NCBI GenBank assembly: GCA_020809705.1
Contig: CP085826.1
Span: 7,254,001-7,318,000 of the forward strand
Reading direction: 5' to 3'
From: Calonectria ilicicola
Lineage: Eukaryota; Ascomycota; Sordariomycetes; Hypocreales; Nectriaceae
DNA length: 64,000 nucleotides
Shown here: positions 35,984 to 46,481 of the stretch, piece by piece
Position numbering within the stretch: position 1 is the stretch's first letter
Layout of the letters: every line of letters starts with the position of its first letter
The notes under the pieces: model-generated
Told to the model about the DNA's origin: nothing
The model's input: only the letters and a program-made list of their open reading frames with translations
Databases searched by the model: none
Program-made: the position numbers and the translations under genes

Positions 35984-37528
35984 ATGCTCGTCCCCGAATC
36001 TGCGGACGAAAAGACCCCTCGGGGTAGCAAGGAAAAGCCCGTCGAGGGCGGTCCTCAGGATGTCGAAACTGGCAGCACTGGTCTCGACCGTACCATGAGC
36101 TCTCGCCATCTGCAGTTTATTGCTGTAGGTGCCACTATTGGAACTGGTCTGTTCATTGGTGTTGGTTCTGCCCTCGCCAAGGCCGGTCCCGTTTCTCTTC
36201 TCGTTGCCTTCATCTTCATGGGCAGCGTCGTTTACTCCGTCATGGCCAGTCTGGGTGAAATGGCTGCCTTTATCCCTGTCCCCGGTTCCTTCACAGCTTA
36301 TGCCAGTCGTTTTGTCGATCCCACTCTGGGTTTCGCCATGGGTTGGCTTTACTGGTTCAGCTGGGCCACCACTTTCGCACTCGAATTAACCGCCGCCGGT
36401 CTTATTATTCAGTACTGGGACGCCTCTCTCAGTGTCGGTATCTGGATTGCCGTCTTCTGGGTCCTCTTTACTGCCATCAACTTCCTCCCTGTTCGTTGGT
36501 TCGGTGAGCTTGAGATGTGGTTCTCCATGATCAAGGTCATTACCATTATCGGTTTCATCATCTTTTCCATTTGCGTCAACGCCGGTGTTGGAAAAGAGGG
36601 TTACATCGGATTCGAGTACTGGAAGAACCCTGGTCCGTGTGCCTCATACATGGTTGACGGCGCTGTCGGCAAGTTTGTGGGCTTCTGGTCTGTCATGGTT
36701 ACCGCCGGCTTCAGCTACCAAGGTACCGAACTTGTTGGTGTCGGTGCTGGTGAGACAGCCAACCCCCGCAAGGCTATTCCCGAAGCTATTCGCTGGACCT
36801 TCTGGGGTATTTTCTGCCTCTTTATCGCGACTATCTTCTTTGTCGGCATCAACTTGCCCTACAACGCTGATGGACTCGGAAGTGACAAGACTGATGCCTC
36901 TGCATCTCCTCTCGTCTTGATTGTCACCCGTGCCGGAATCTCTTCTCTGCCCAGCATCCTCAACGCTGTCCTGCTCACTGCTGTGCTCACCGCCGCCAAC
37001 TCAAACGTATACTCCAGCAGTCGTCTCATGGTGGCCCTCGCTGAGGAAGGACTTGCCCCCAAGTTCCTGAAGCGCACCAACAGACATGGAACTCCATACT
37101 ACGCTGTCGGTGTGTGCTCCTTGGTTGGCCTTCTCGCCTTCCTCAACCTGTCCTCGGGTGGTACCACTGTGTTCAACTGGCTGCTCAACATTTGCGCCGT
37201 TTCCGCCTTCATCACCTGGGCGCTAGTCAGCGTGTGCCATCTCCGATTCCGACAGATTCTCAAGGTTCAGAACGTCAGCCTGTCTGAGCTTCCCTACACT
37301 GCTCCTCTTTTCCCATACCTCACTTGGTACGGTCTCTTCTTCAACTCGCTCATCACCCTCACCAGTGGCTTCACTGCCTTCATCGAGTGGAGCACCAGCG
37401 ATTTCTTCTCCGCTTATATCAGTCTCATCCTCTTTGTTGTGCTTTACATTGGGCACAAGCTCATCTACCGCACCAAGATTGTTCCGCTGGCTGAGGCCGA
37501 TATTACCAAGGGGCGCATTCACGAATAA
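35984..37528 (+). CDS. Amino-acid permease of the fungal AAT/YAT family
   Basis: A single intronless frame of 514 aa, normal for the family. It should be a plasma-membrane proton symporter for amino acids; the substrate cannot be told. A hydrophilic N-terminus (1-40) is followed by the family's first-helix signature GATIGTGLFIGVGSALAKAGP, about twelve hydrophobic segments, the SYQGTELVGVGAGETANPRKAIPEAI loop and SNVYSSSRLMVALAEEGLAPKFLKR. Codons end strongly in C or G, as in well-expressed genes. The ATG at 35984 follows an A-rich leader end (CGCAAAAATG). The neighbours give no functional hint. Confidence 0.92.
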   Translation: MLVPESADEKTPRGSKEKPVEGGPQDVETGSTGLDRTMSSRHLQFIAVGATIGTGLFIGVGSALAKAGPVSLLVAFIFMGSVVYSVMASLGEMAAFIPVPGSFTAYASRFVDPTLGFAMGWLYWFSWATTFALELTAAGLIIQYWDASLSVGIWIAVFWVLFTAINFLPVRWFGELEMWFSMIKVITIIGFIIFSICVNAGVGKEGYIGFEYWKNPGPCASYMVDGAVGKFVGFWSVMVTAGFSYQGTELVGVGAGETANPRKAIPEAIRWTFWGIFCLFIATIFFVGINLPYNADGLGSDKTDASASPLVLIVTRAGISSLPSILNAVLLTAVLTAANSNVYSSSRLMVALAEEGLAPKFLKRTNRHGTPYYAVGVCSLVGLLAFLNLSSGGTTVFNWLLNICAVSAFITWALVSVCHLRFRQILKVQNVSLSELPYTAPLFPYLTWYGLFFNSLITLTSGFTAFIEWSTSDFFSAYISLILFVVLYIGHKLIYRTKIVPLAEADITKGRIHE

Positions 37529-40035
37529 ATGGGCGATGGTTAAAAGCATGTAGTTTTGTTTTTGCTTGTATTATAGTTTAATGTTAATGATACCCTATCA
37601 TCAATATCTGTTCGATTAATATGTGAATCTTGAAGTAGGCCCTGATAGGACCTTATCAGTGCGCGACCCTGGTGCTATCTTCTTCTTATCACTTATATCC
37701 TATTGTTTCCTTGTTTTCTAGAAATTTCTCATCTGCACCACAGAACTCTAATTTTTTATACATACACGCTCAGGAATAATTTGTATCGGAAGGCAAATGG
37801 CAATAACAGCAGTGCAACCAAGCCGCAAGTCAAATGGCAGCGAAGGTTCAAAAAGGTTTACATGCTTTCATCACATAAGTCCTCCTAATATTCATCAAAA
37901 TGGGGGTGAGCAAGAATTTGCGTTTTTTTTAGGGGTCTATATTCTGGGGGACCAGCATAGACCAGGTTCTGAAAGTTCCAGTCCCAAACTTGATCCAAGC
38001 AAAAGGATTTCCCAACAAAGCTCCAACCAGGAAAATCCCCCGTGGTGGTATATATGCCGACCCAATCAAAGCAGATATAGATATCAATACGACACTCAAT
38101 TTGGGTATGGTTTCCCCGTTTTCTTCGGCAGGCTTCCCCGCCACGCCTTACGTCAAACTACGATGCAACATGGGTGCACGTGTTGATCTCCAAAGCTCCC
38201 AAGCCAATCCTTGGAGTCACCAGATGCTCGTGCCTCAAAAGCCATCGGGATCTAACGTCCTAGATGGCCGGCTTCCCCCACGTTTGCGTAGTCGAAGGCT
38301 AACGGGACAAAACTTGGTCTGCCGCACCTCGGGATGGTGCATTCACCCCATAAACCCTGGCTGCAGCACTGACCGGGGTTATCCGGTCGACAATTCACGC
38401 ATGGGAGTCTGCAAGATGATGAAAGTGGTAATAGGTTTGCGGTCATTGGGCACGCGACCGCGAGAATACTTCGGTACGTCGGGGGGAAGATGTTTACTTG
38501 GCCCATAGAGGTGGAAATGAGCTGGTTTAAGGTGATGGTTTTGGATATGGGGTATGGGCTGGAAGCTACGAAGCAACCCAAATTGAGCTGGTGTTTTTAT
38601 CGTGAAAAATGGACAGGTGGTCACTGGACAAGAATGTGCGAGATCCGAAGTCAAAGTAGATGCCAATCCTCACCGAGCTGCGACCGTCCTGCGTGGCACA
38701 TTACTCCTCAATCACGCAATCGACATCCCGCGAAAACCCCATCTGAGATGGACGCTCCTGATTGCTCGAAGGGGTTTAGGGATTGTGTGGCACCTCGGTA
38801 GCACCTACTAGGGCCAATCACGGGGTAATCGTGACCACATGGAATCACGGTTGGATTCTTTGCCTTCACCGATGATTTCACGAGGTTGCAAAAAACCTGC
38901 TGCTGGTGAGCATCCGAAACTACCCTACAGGCAGAAATGAGTGCCTGTCCGTGACCGACCACGCCCCCGACCACGCGCCCCGCAGAGAGCACCCAACACC
39001 GGGTGGTTCCGATCCTCAGGGGTGTAGCCGCACTAGAACCAGAGGCGGGTTAGCGTGCGCACACAGGAGCCCTGTCTTTTGCACGTGAAAGTGGCCCAGC
39101 AGTTTGGTTGGGAACGCCTCCAATTGACAGCATCGACGGCCGCATTTTGGGCCCTTTTTGTCTTTTTAGGGTTGCAATTGGCGCTAGGATGGCTGCAGCT
39201 TCTCGGGGAGTTTGGAGGCAGCCGATGCACTGCAATTGACACGGCGTGTTCCTTAATCGAGGCCAAACATGAATCTGACTCTTACACACTCGGCCCCGCG
39301 GAAACAACTGCCCATTACTCCGGAGTCCCGTGTGTTGGGCCCCCGGATTCAAGTGACTGCACCATCCCTGCTTCGGAGCTAGAGCTAGCGGTATGGTTCA
39401 AGTGGCGGTCATCGCCCAGCCCAATCACTGCAGGCCAATTCAGGATACGTGGGGGGCTCGTGGCTCTCAACATTGTCTGGAGGATGCACGAGAGCAAGAG
39501 TAATTTGGGTCCTCGGTGTCCTGGAGAGGTGGCAACATCTGGGGATCTTCGTGACATGGCATTGTTGACGTTTTCCATTTATTGACCTCAGTCCCCGGCC
39601 CCTCATCCTGCTCATTTTCCATCTCAGGTCGCTCGCTGCCTGCTGCATATTACAGTCCGTGGGAGCGTGCAAAAAAAAAAAAAACCAATTACTGGCTTCG
39701 CTCTTGCATAGAGCACCACCTGTCTATTCATAGCCGTTTCATGCTATGAGAAACCGTTTCACACGCTTCCAAGACACGACACCGCACACCAAGACTGCAA
39801 GGGCGCACGACACGAGAATTTAAAATAATTGCATTGCCCTACAGGCTACAGACCCCCCGAGATCATCCGCCCGCCCGCACCTTGTTGGGGTTTTCCAGGG
39901 ATCCGTCGTCATAATCTCAGAGAGCAACGGCGTGCTCTGGTCGCGTGACCCACTCGCCGGCTCTCACATAACTACTGCTCGCCCGCCCGCCTGCCACTTC
40001 ACCTCCAGATCCAAGATACCAGAGCACACCTGAAA
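37529..40035. other. Intergenic region between permease and reductase
   Basis: No supported gene; small overlapping frames without resemblance. An A13 run lies near 39670. The last 150 bases (CCCGCCCG strings, CT-rich) look like the promoter and leader of the gene at 40036. Confidence 0.45.
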
Positions 40036-43000
40036 ATGACTGTCCTCGATATCGACAAGGACTTGGTCGCCCTGTTTGAGCAGCAGGCCGCTGCCACCCC
40101 CGACGCCCTCGCTCTTGAGGACGAGACCAGAACCCTCACCTATGCCGAGCTCGACAGGGAGACGTGGGCGCTGGCTGACCGCCTCCGTGACTATGGTGTT
40201 GGCCGCGATGACCTCGTCGGTGTCCTGATGGGACGAAGCGCCGACTATGTCATTGCCTCGCTCGCTGCGCTGCGAGCTGGTGGTGCATTCCTAGTTCTAG
40301 AGCTGGCTTACCCCCCAGGTCTGCTGCGCGATGTCATTGACGATGCCAAACCCACCGTTGTCATTACCCAGGTGGCCCACGCCGCCCAAATCAAGTCGGA
40401 TGTACCAGTCATTGTCATTGACAGCCCCGACAAGGAGGCCAAGCGGGCAGCCAGCCCAGAGCTGGAGGCTAGACGCCCGTTGCCCTCGGAAGACGACATT
40501 GAGAGGCTTGCCTTTGTCTCGTACTCGTCTGGCACCACCGGCCAGCCCAAGGGCATCATGAACCCTCACAGAGCTGCTGTGCGCTCGTATAACCTCAGAT
40601 TTGGCGTCAGCGATCTCCAGCCCGGCGACAGGGTAGCATGCAACGTCTTTTTCGTTTGGGAAATCCTCCGGCCCCTGCTGCGTGGAGCTACCGTGGTTGC
40701 GGTCCCTGACCGGGCCAGCTATGACCCCACCGCCCTCGTGGATCTTTTGGCTTCCAAGCGCATCACCGATACCCTCATGACCCCGACTCTCCTTGCTACT
40801 GTGCTTTCGCGACATAATAACAAGCTTGCTGATCGCCTACCGGAGCTTCGTTCTCTGTGGCTTAACGGCGAGGTCGTCACCACCGATCTCTGCCGCCGAG
40901 CGATCAGTGCTCTGCCCAAGACCCGCTTGTTAAACGTCTACTCCGCTAGCGAGACCCATGAGGTTGCAGCTGGCGATATCCAGAGCTTTATCAACTATGA
41001 CGACAATGTCTGCCCCGTGGGCCCACCAACTGACCCCGAGCACACCTACATTCTGGACGAGGCCGGAAACAGAGTCGGCCCAGGCGTCAGCGGCGAGCTC
41101 TATGTTGGTGGAGATCTCCTCGCAAGAGGTTACCTGAACCTCCCAGAAACTACGGCCAAGGCATTCCAGATGGATCCCTATGAGAAGAAGGCTGGTGCAC
41201 GAATGTACAGAACGGGTGATTTGGCTCGCTTGCTGCCTTCCGGTTTGTTAGAGATCACTGGCAGAGTTGGCGGTATGATCAAGACTCGTGGTTACACTGT
41301 CCAGCCCGGAGCTGTTGAGACTGCTGTTGTGAAGCACCTGGCTGTTCGTGACTGTGCAGTAGTGGCACACGGCGAAGGCCTGCAGAGGCAGCTAGTGGCA
41401 TACATTGTGCGAGATGCGGGCGAGCACAGAGATCGTACTATCCCCATCGTAGACGAGTATGGCTACAGTCCTGTGTCTCGACGTGCGCTCGCCGAACACC
41501 TGGCTCACTACATGATTCCTTCCATCTGGGTTGAATTGGAGGAGCTTCCCACCCATGGCGTGTCAGGCAAGACAGACCTGAAGGCGCTGCCACCACCACC
41601 AGCCCCCAAGTCCCCTGTGAGGGCTCCCAAGAAAGAGCACAACATTAAGATCAAGATGGAGACCATCATTATGCTGTGGGCTGCTGCTCTAAACATGCCA
41701 CCCAACGCTATTACAGAAAAGCACGACTTTTTCGACCTGGGCGGCCACTCATTGGCCCTTGCCGACCTTGCTAGCCGATTGTCCAAGACTTTTGGTTTCC
41801 CTGTGCCTCTTGCTCCTCTGGCTGGAAACCCTACCCTAGAAGGACATGTTTCCGCTGTTAAGGCCGCCCGAGATGGTCACACTGCAGCTGTGCAAGCTGA
41901 TTTGCCCGCTGTTCTCCGCGCCGACTCTATCCTTCCTGATGACATTCAGTCCAACGGCACCCCAATGCGCCAGCTTAAGGATGCCGAAACTATTCTATTG
42001 ACCGGTGCTACTGGATACCTGGGTGCATTCTTGCTCAAGACCTTGGTTGAGAAGACCAGTGCTCACATCATCTGCCTTGTACGCTTCCCTGAACCTGTAG
42101 AAAACTGTGCCCCAGCAGGTATGGCCCGAATCCGCAAGAACCTGATCGATTTGGGCTTGTGGGATGATTACATCCTGGAGCGCATGGAGATTCTCCCCGG
42201 TAACTTGGCCAGGAAGCGCATCGGTCTGTCCCCCGAGGCATTTGATGAGCTGGCTACCAGAGTGCAAGTCATTATCCACGCTGCCGCTACTGTCAACTTG
42301 GTCTACCCTTACGCCGCCCTTCGAAATGCCAACGTTGGAGGAACAAGGGAAATCTTGCGTTTGGCGGGTCGCAGCGGTGCTACTGTTCACCACGTATCAA
42401 CCAATGGTGTTCTTCCACCTTCGACCGAGGGCTGGTCTGAGGATGACCTGACTGATGTAGACGACGTCCCAACCAAGCTCCTGGATGGATACGGCCAGAC
42501 CAAGTGGGTTGCCGAGAAGCTGGTCTACGAGGCGGCCAACCGTGGCATCCCAGTTCGCGTCTTCCGCCCTGGTACCATTACCGGCCACAGTATTTCCGGT
42601 TCTACTAACACTTACGATCTGATGAATGCTATCATTGTTGAGTCCCTGCAGCTTGGTTATGCTCCCGATGTTGAGGGTTGGTTCTTGGAGATGGCGCCTG
42701 TGGACTTTGTTAGCGATGCCCTCGTGACTCTTGCCGACCATTTGGATGACCAAAAGGTGTACCACTTGGGCGACCCTAGCCCAGTGTCCTCAAAAGAGCT
42801 GTTTGCATCCCTCGGCGAGATTGGATACCCCACCAAGCCTCTCTCTTGGGATGACTGGGTTGCGATGTGGAATGAGAAGCGGGGCGGCAAAAAGGGCAAC
42901 AATGATCCTTTCACGGCGGATATTCTCCGTGGCGGTATGCCAACCGTTGAAGTACTCAAGTCAGTTATCGTGCTCAAGGATGGCAAGACCCAGCCAACCT

Positions 43001-43881
43001 TGGACAAGTATGGCGTCAACAGGCGCAAGGTCGATTGCAGTCTCCTCGAGATTTACACTCGACACTTTTTTGCCCGAGGTTGGCTGCCTAGACCTCCTAA
43101 ACGATGCCAAGTTAATGGAGCCAAGCCCAAGACTCGACAAGGCAGACTCGTTGGAAAGGTTGCCGTCATCACTGGCGCTTCTTCTGGAATTGGCGCTGCC
43201 GTGGCTGCTGGCCTTGCAAAGGAAGGCGCTCATGTCGCCATTGGTGCTCGTCGACTTGACGCCCTTGAGGATGTGAAGAAGAAGATTTCAGTCTACGGAG
43301 GCAAGGTCCTGACGCACAAGACGGATGTGACCAAGAAGGACGATGTCGAGTCGTTCATGAAGGCTGCTAGTGAGGAACTCGGCCCCATTGACATTCTAGT
43401 CAGCGTTGCAGGTGTCATGTACTTTACCATGATGGCCAACAACAAGACAGACGAGTGGGAGCGCACCGTCGACGTCAACTGCAAGGGTCTCTTGCACTGT
43501 CTCTCTTCCACAGTTCCTGGCATGCTGTCGCGAGGAGCTGGTCACATTGTCGCCATTTCTTCTGACGCAGGCCGAAAGGTGTTCCCCGGTCTTGGTGTCT
43601 ACTCGGCCAGCAAGTTCTTTGTCGAAGCCACGCTTCAGAGTCTGCGTCTCGAAACAGCGGGCTCAGGCCTACGCGTAACATCTATTCAGCCCGGTAATGT
43701 TGCTACTGACCTATTGGGCATGTCTACCGACGCCGAGGCTCTCAAGAAGTACGGCGAGCCTTCGGGTGCCAAGGTGCTGGACGCAGAGGACGTCGCCGGC
43801 TCTATTGTATATGCTGTTTGCCAGCCGGCCCACGTGGCCGTTAATGAGGTGCTCATCGAGCCCCGTGATGAGCCCATCTAA
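40036..43881 (+). CDS. NRPS-like glycine betaine reductase (A-T-R1-R2, ATRR)
   Basis: An intronless frame of 1,281 aa with four domains in order. Adenylation domain (about 10-520): SSGTTGQPKG near 164-175, YRTGDLARL, and a catalytic-lysine region SGKTDLKAL. Thiolation domain with DLGGHSL, Ser572 carrying the phosphopantetheine. Thioester reductase R1 (about 650-1010) with TGATGYLG at 656 and Tyr819/Lys823 in YGQTK. Short-chain dehydrogenase R2 (about 1040-1281) with TGASSGIG at 1046 and Tyr1189 in YSASK. This A-T-R-R order and length match the fungal glycine betaine reductase described by Hai, Huang and Tang, which reduces glycine betaine through its aldehyde to choline with NADPH. No condensation domain is present. 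The domain order excludes alpha-aminoadipate reductase, which has a single reductase. The specificity assignment follows from the architecture; I did not verify the aromatic-cage residues. Confidence 0.88.
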   Translation: MTVLDIDKDLVALFEQQAAATPDALALEDETRTLTYAELDRETWALADRLRDYGVGRDDLVGVLMGRSADYVIASLAALRAGGAFLVLELAYPPGLLRDVIDDAKPTVVITQVAHAAQIKSDVPVIVIDSPDKEAKRAASPELEARRPLPSEDDIERLAFVSYSSGTTGQPKGIMNPHRAAVRSYNLRFGVSDLQPGDRVACNVFFVWEILRPLLRGATVVAVPDRASYDPTALVDLLASKRITDTLMTPTLLATVLSRHNNKLADRLPELRSLWLNGEVVTTDLCRRAISALPKTRLLNVYSASETHEVAAGDIQSFINYDDNVCPVGPPTDPEHTYILDEAGNRVGPGVSGELYVGGDLLARGYLNLPETTAKAFQMDPYEKKAGARMYRTGDLARLLPSGLLEITGRVGGMIKTRGYTVQPGAVETAVVKHLAVRDCAVVAHGEGLQRQLVAYIVRDAGEHRDRTIPIVDEYGYSPVSRRALAEHLAHYMIPSIWVELEELPTHGVSGKTDLKALPPPPAPKSPVRAPKKEHNIKIKMETIIMLWAAALNMPPNAITEKHDFFDLGGHSLALADLASRLSKTFGFPVPLAPLAGNPTLEGHVSAVKAARDGHTAAVQADLPAVLRADSILPDDIQSNGTPMRQLKDAETILLTGATGYLGAFLLKTLVEKTSAHIICLVRFPEPVENCAPAGMARIRKNLIDLGLWDDYILERMEILPGNLARKRIGLSPEAFDELATRVQVIIHAAATVNLVYPYAALRNANVGGTREILRLAGRSGATVHHVSTNGVLPPSTEGWSEDDLTDVDDVPTKLLDGYGQTKWVAEKLVYEAANRGIPVRVFRPGTITGHSISGSTNTYDLMNAIIVESLQLGYAPDVEGWFLEMAPVDFVSDALVTLADHLDDQKVYHLGDPSPVSSKELFASLGEIGYPTKPLSWDDWVAMWNEKRGGKKGNNDPFTADILRGGMPTVEVLKSVIVLKDGKTQPTLDKYGVNRRKVDCSLLEIYTRHFFARGWLPRPPKRCQVNGAKPKTRQGRLVGKVAVITGASSGIGAAVAAGLAKEGAHVAIGARRLDALEDVKKKISVYGGKVLTHKTDVTKKDDVESFMKAASEELGPIDILVSVAGVMYFTMMANNKTDEWERTVDVNCKGLLHCLSSTVPGMLSRGAGHIVAISSDAGRKVFPGLGVYSASKFFVEATLQSLRLETAGSGLRVTSIQPGNVATDLLGMSTDAEALKKYGEPSGAKVLDAEDVAGSIVYAVCQPAHVAVNEVLIEPRDEPI

Positions 43882-46481
43882 GCGAGAGGCTATCTCGTTT
43901 CGAGATATTGAATGTTGGGTAATAGCGTCCGGATATATAATGGTTTTGTATGTTTGGCACAAAGGTCAAATGTAGGAATCGCCTGGATTGTGTGGCCCGC
44001 AAAGGGGCCAGTCTTGTTCTTCTTGTCACGATCAAATAACGATGATATTTAGCGACTCAACGGCGTTGATGAATGATCGCGGGGGGTCTGGGTCTGCCAG
44101 TTTCAACACTCCAGACGAAGAAAATATGTATACCACGGCAACTTTTCTTGGCAGGCCAAGCCGAATAGTCTTTAATTAAAAATTTTGTCTCATGCATTGA
44201 TCAATCTTTGATTACTCGTGTAGATCCCAAGGTCTTGGTTGGAGAGCTGGCTACGAACGAGACGGGACGGCCACGCGGACATTGCACACTTCACGTTTCA
44301 TTGTTCCCATAGTTTGTGAGGGTCGTGCCAAGAATTAATTGACCAGCGGGGATGGAGGAAGCGAGAGTCAAACGCTTATTTGGCCCAGATGACGGAATTT
44401 TCTGGGCTGACCCATGCATTTGCTCCACGGAATTTTAGGCCATCCTGAAACAACACAACCATCCAGGGCTGCTGTGGACGGGGTTTTATCTCCAGAGGAA
44501 TCGTCTGCCCTGCCCTGTCCTGTTCCCCCGAAGCGCGCGTGGGCCCGCAACAAACTGCAAGCAAATTTCGGGGACAGGAAATAAAGGCGTTGGGCGCTTC
44601 ACCGGCGCCGACCATGCCCGATTCGCGCTGCTAAGCTTAACAGGTTGATGCATCATAGGCGACGTTTGCCGAGCGGTGAATGGGGGGAAGAGGAGAGGCC
44701 CCCGGCCGAGATGAGTGGCCGCCGTCTCCACCGGCGCCGAACAGGGGACGCTCGCTCGGCGGCGGTTCGCTGGGCGGGGATCGCCCCGTCGCCTGCAACG
44801 GTATTATATGGGGTTTTCTTTTCAAGGGACGGGCAGGTTCTGAGTTTAGAGCTTGATTGCGGAAAATACTACTGTAGGGGGGCGGGCAATGTTGGCTCGC
44901 ATTGAGCAAAAGTACACGAGTGCACCAGAGGTCTAGTTGTGTTGTTTCCAGAGCTCAGTCAGCTCTTATTCACAGCGCCAAGTAAAGTGCTGCTGAGCGG
45001 TTTGGCATCTCGCTTAACTGCCTGCATTAAATCTCCTCCTCTCCCACCGTTTTCCCTGGAAAGCGGCAAACAGGACGACGAGCAATCTCTCATGACCTCG
45101 TCCCGTCTGTCGCATCTTGAGGCTCAAACGTGACAGGCCGATAATCCACCAATGGCGGCGGCGCCCCTTGCGCTGGCCCAAACACGGAGATGCAGGGGTG
45201 GTGTGGAACCCTCCCCCCCAACGCTGGTCGCTCTATAGCAGGCCCCTGCTATAGACCTTTGGGAATGGGAAATTTCGAGAATTGGCTGCTGAAAGAGTTG
45301 GTCGATGTTTGTGTGGGCTGAGTTCCAGAATCCGGTGGCCTTCGGGCTTGGGTTGCTGCTTTGGGCCATTTCGTCTCAGGTCTCTTGGGCGCTGGCATTT
45401 TTGTTCGTGGGTGGGAATCGGGGTGGATGATTGACAGGTACCATCTTGGCGATCGAAATCGTCTGCATCTTATGCGTCGTATTTGGGTTACATTTCATCT
45501 ATGGACGACCAATACGCCGTATCATGGTGCTTGTGATGGAGAGAACGGTGAGAGCGGCACACACATTAGATTACGTACAGTCCTCGTAATGGAATACACA
45601 CAAACACACACACTTGGAGATGTTTCTTTGCATCGTCTTGGCCCTTCATTAACACTATAGTCGTCCCAAGGTCAGGAATTGATGACTTCACCAGCAAGCG
45701 TAGGAATTTCTGGAGCTACTTTCCCCCGCTGCGTCTACCGTTCTCTCAGCGCAAATGTCAATTGGCGGACTATTAACCGTGGACGTGGCCCTGCAATCCT
45801 GGGATCTTGGTCCCATCCTTCGGCCGGCGCTTGTCATCCCAACACTGGTCGACCCCCGGCCTGCCGCCGCCCAAGCTTCGGGTTCTGGGTCCATCATACC
45901 AGGGGTTCGGGCGAATAGGCAGCCTGGAAATTGAGCATGAGGAGCAGGGCCAACCTTTCTCTTCGCCTGGCCCTGCAAAAGCCCAGCTAGCTCACCCGAG
46001 TATCAGAAAGTCCGGCTGGGTCTGCCGTGAGATGCGAGAAAGGAGGGGAGCGCCGCCCAGGGCAGGGGCTTGTAAGTCCCAGAGGTGGGAATCCTTCCTA
46101 GGCCAGATGCAGGAACTGTCATCCGAGGGGGTAGAATGCTGTTGTTCAACCGGCCCATATATCAACTCGACGATGCCCTCTCCCTCCTCTTGGTTTTCCT
46201 CTTCAGCCTCTTCTTCACGGACCTCGACGGACCAGATCTCTGCCATTCTTTTCTTGTACACTTGTACTTCACTTTCCTTGCCAACCTTGCCCTTCTTTCA
46301 GCCTTGACGGCCCCGTTTTTAAAACCACCCACAACTTTTTGTCTTTCGTGCTCCCCGAGCTTCATTCGCCCGTTCCTTGATATCTGGTCCTAGAGACTCC
46401 CAGCTGAACAAAAAACCTCCTCACGTCAAAAAAACTACCCAGCCTCTTTTTTTAACGAAGAACTATCTCGAATCGCCCAAC
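43882..46481. other. Intergenic region between reductase and LPMO-like gene
   Basis: No supported gene. G+C-rich, with many short frames on both strands. The T/C-rich stretch at about 46.19-46.48 kb is the likely promoter and leader of the secreted protein gene. Confidence 0.45.
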
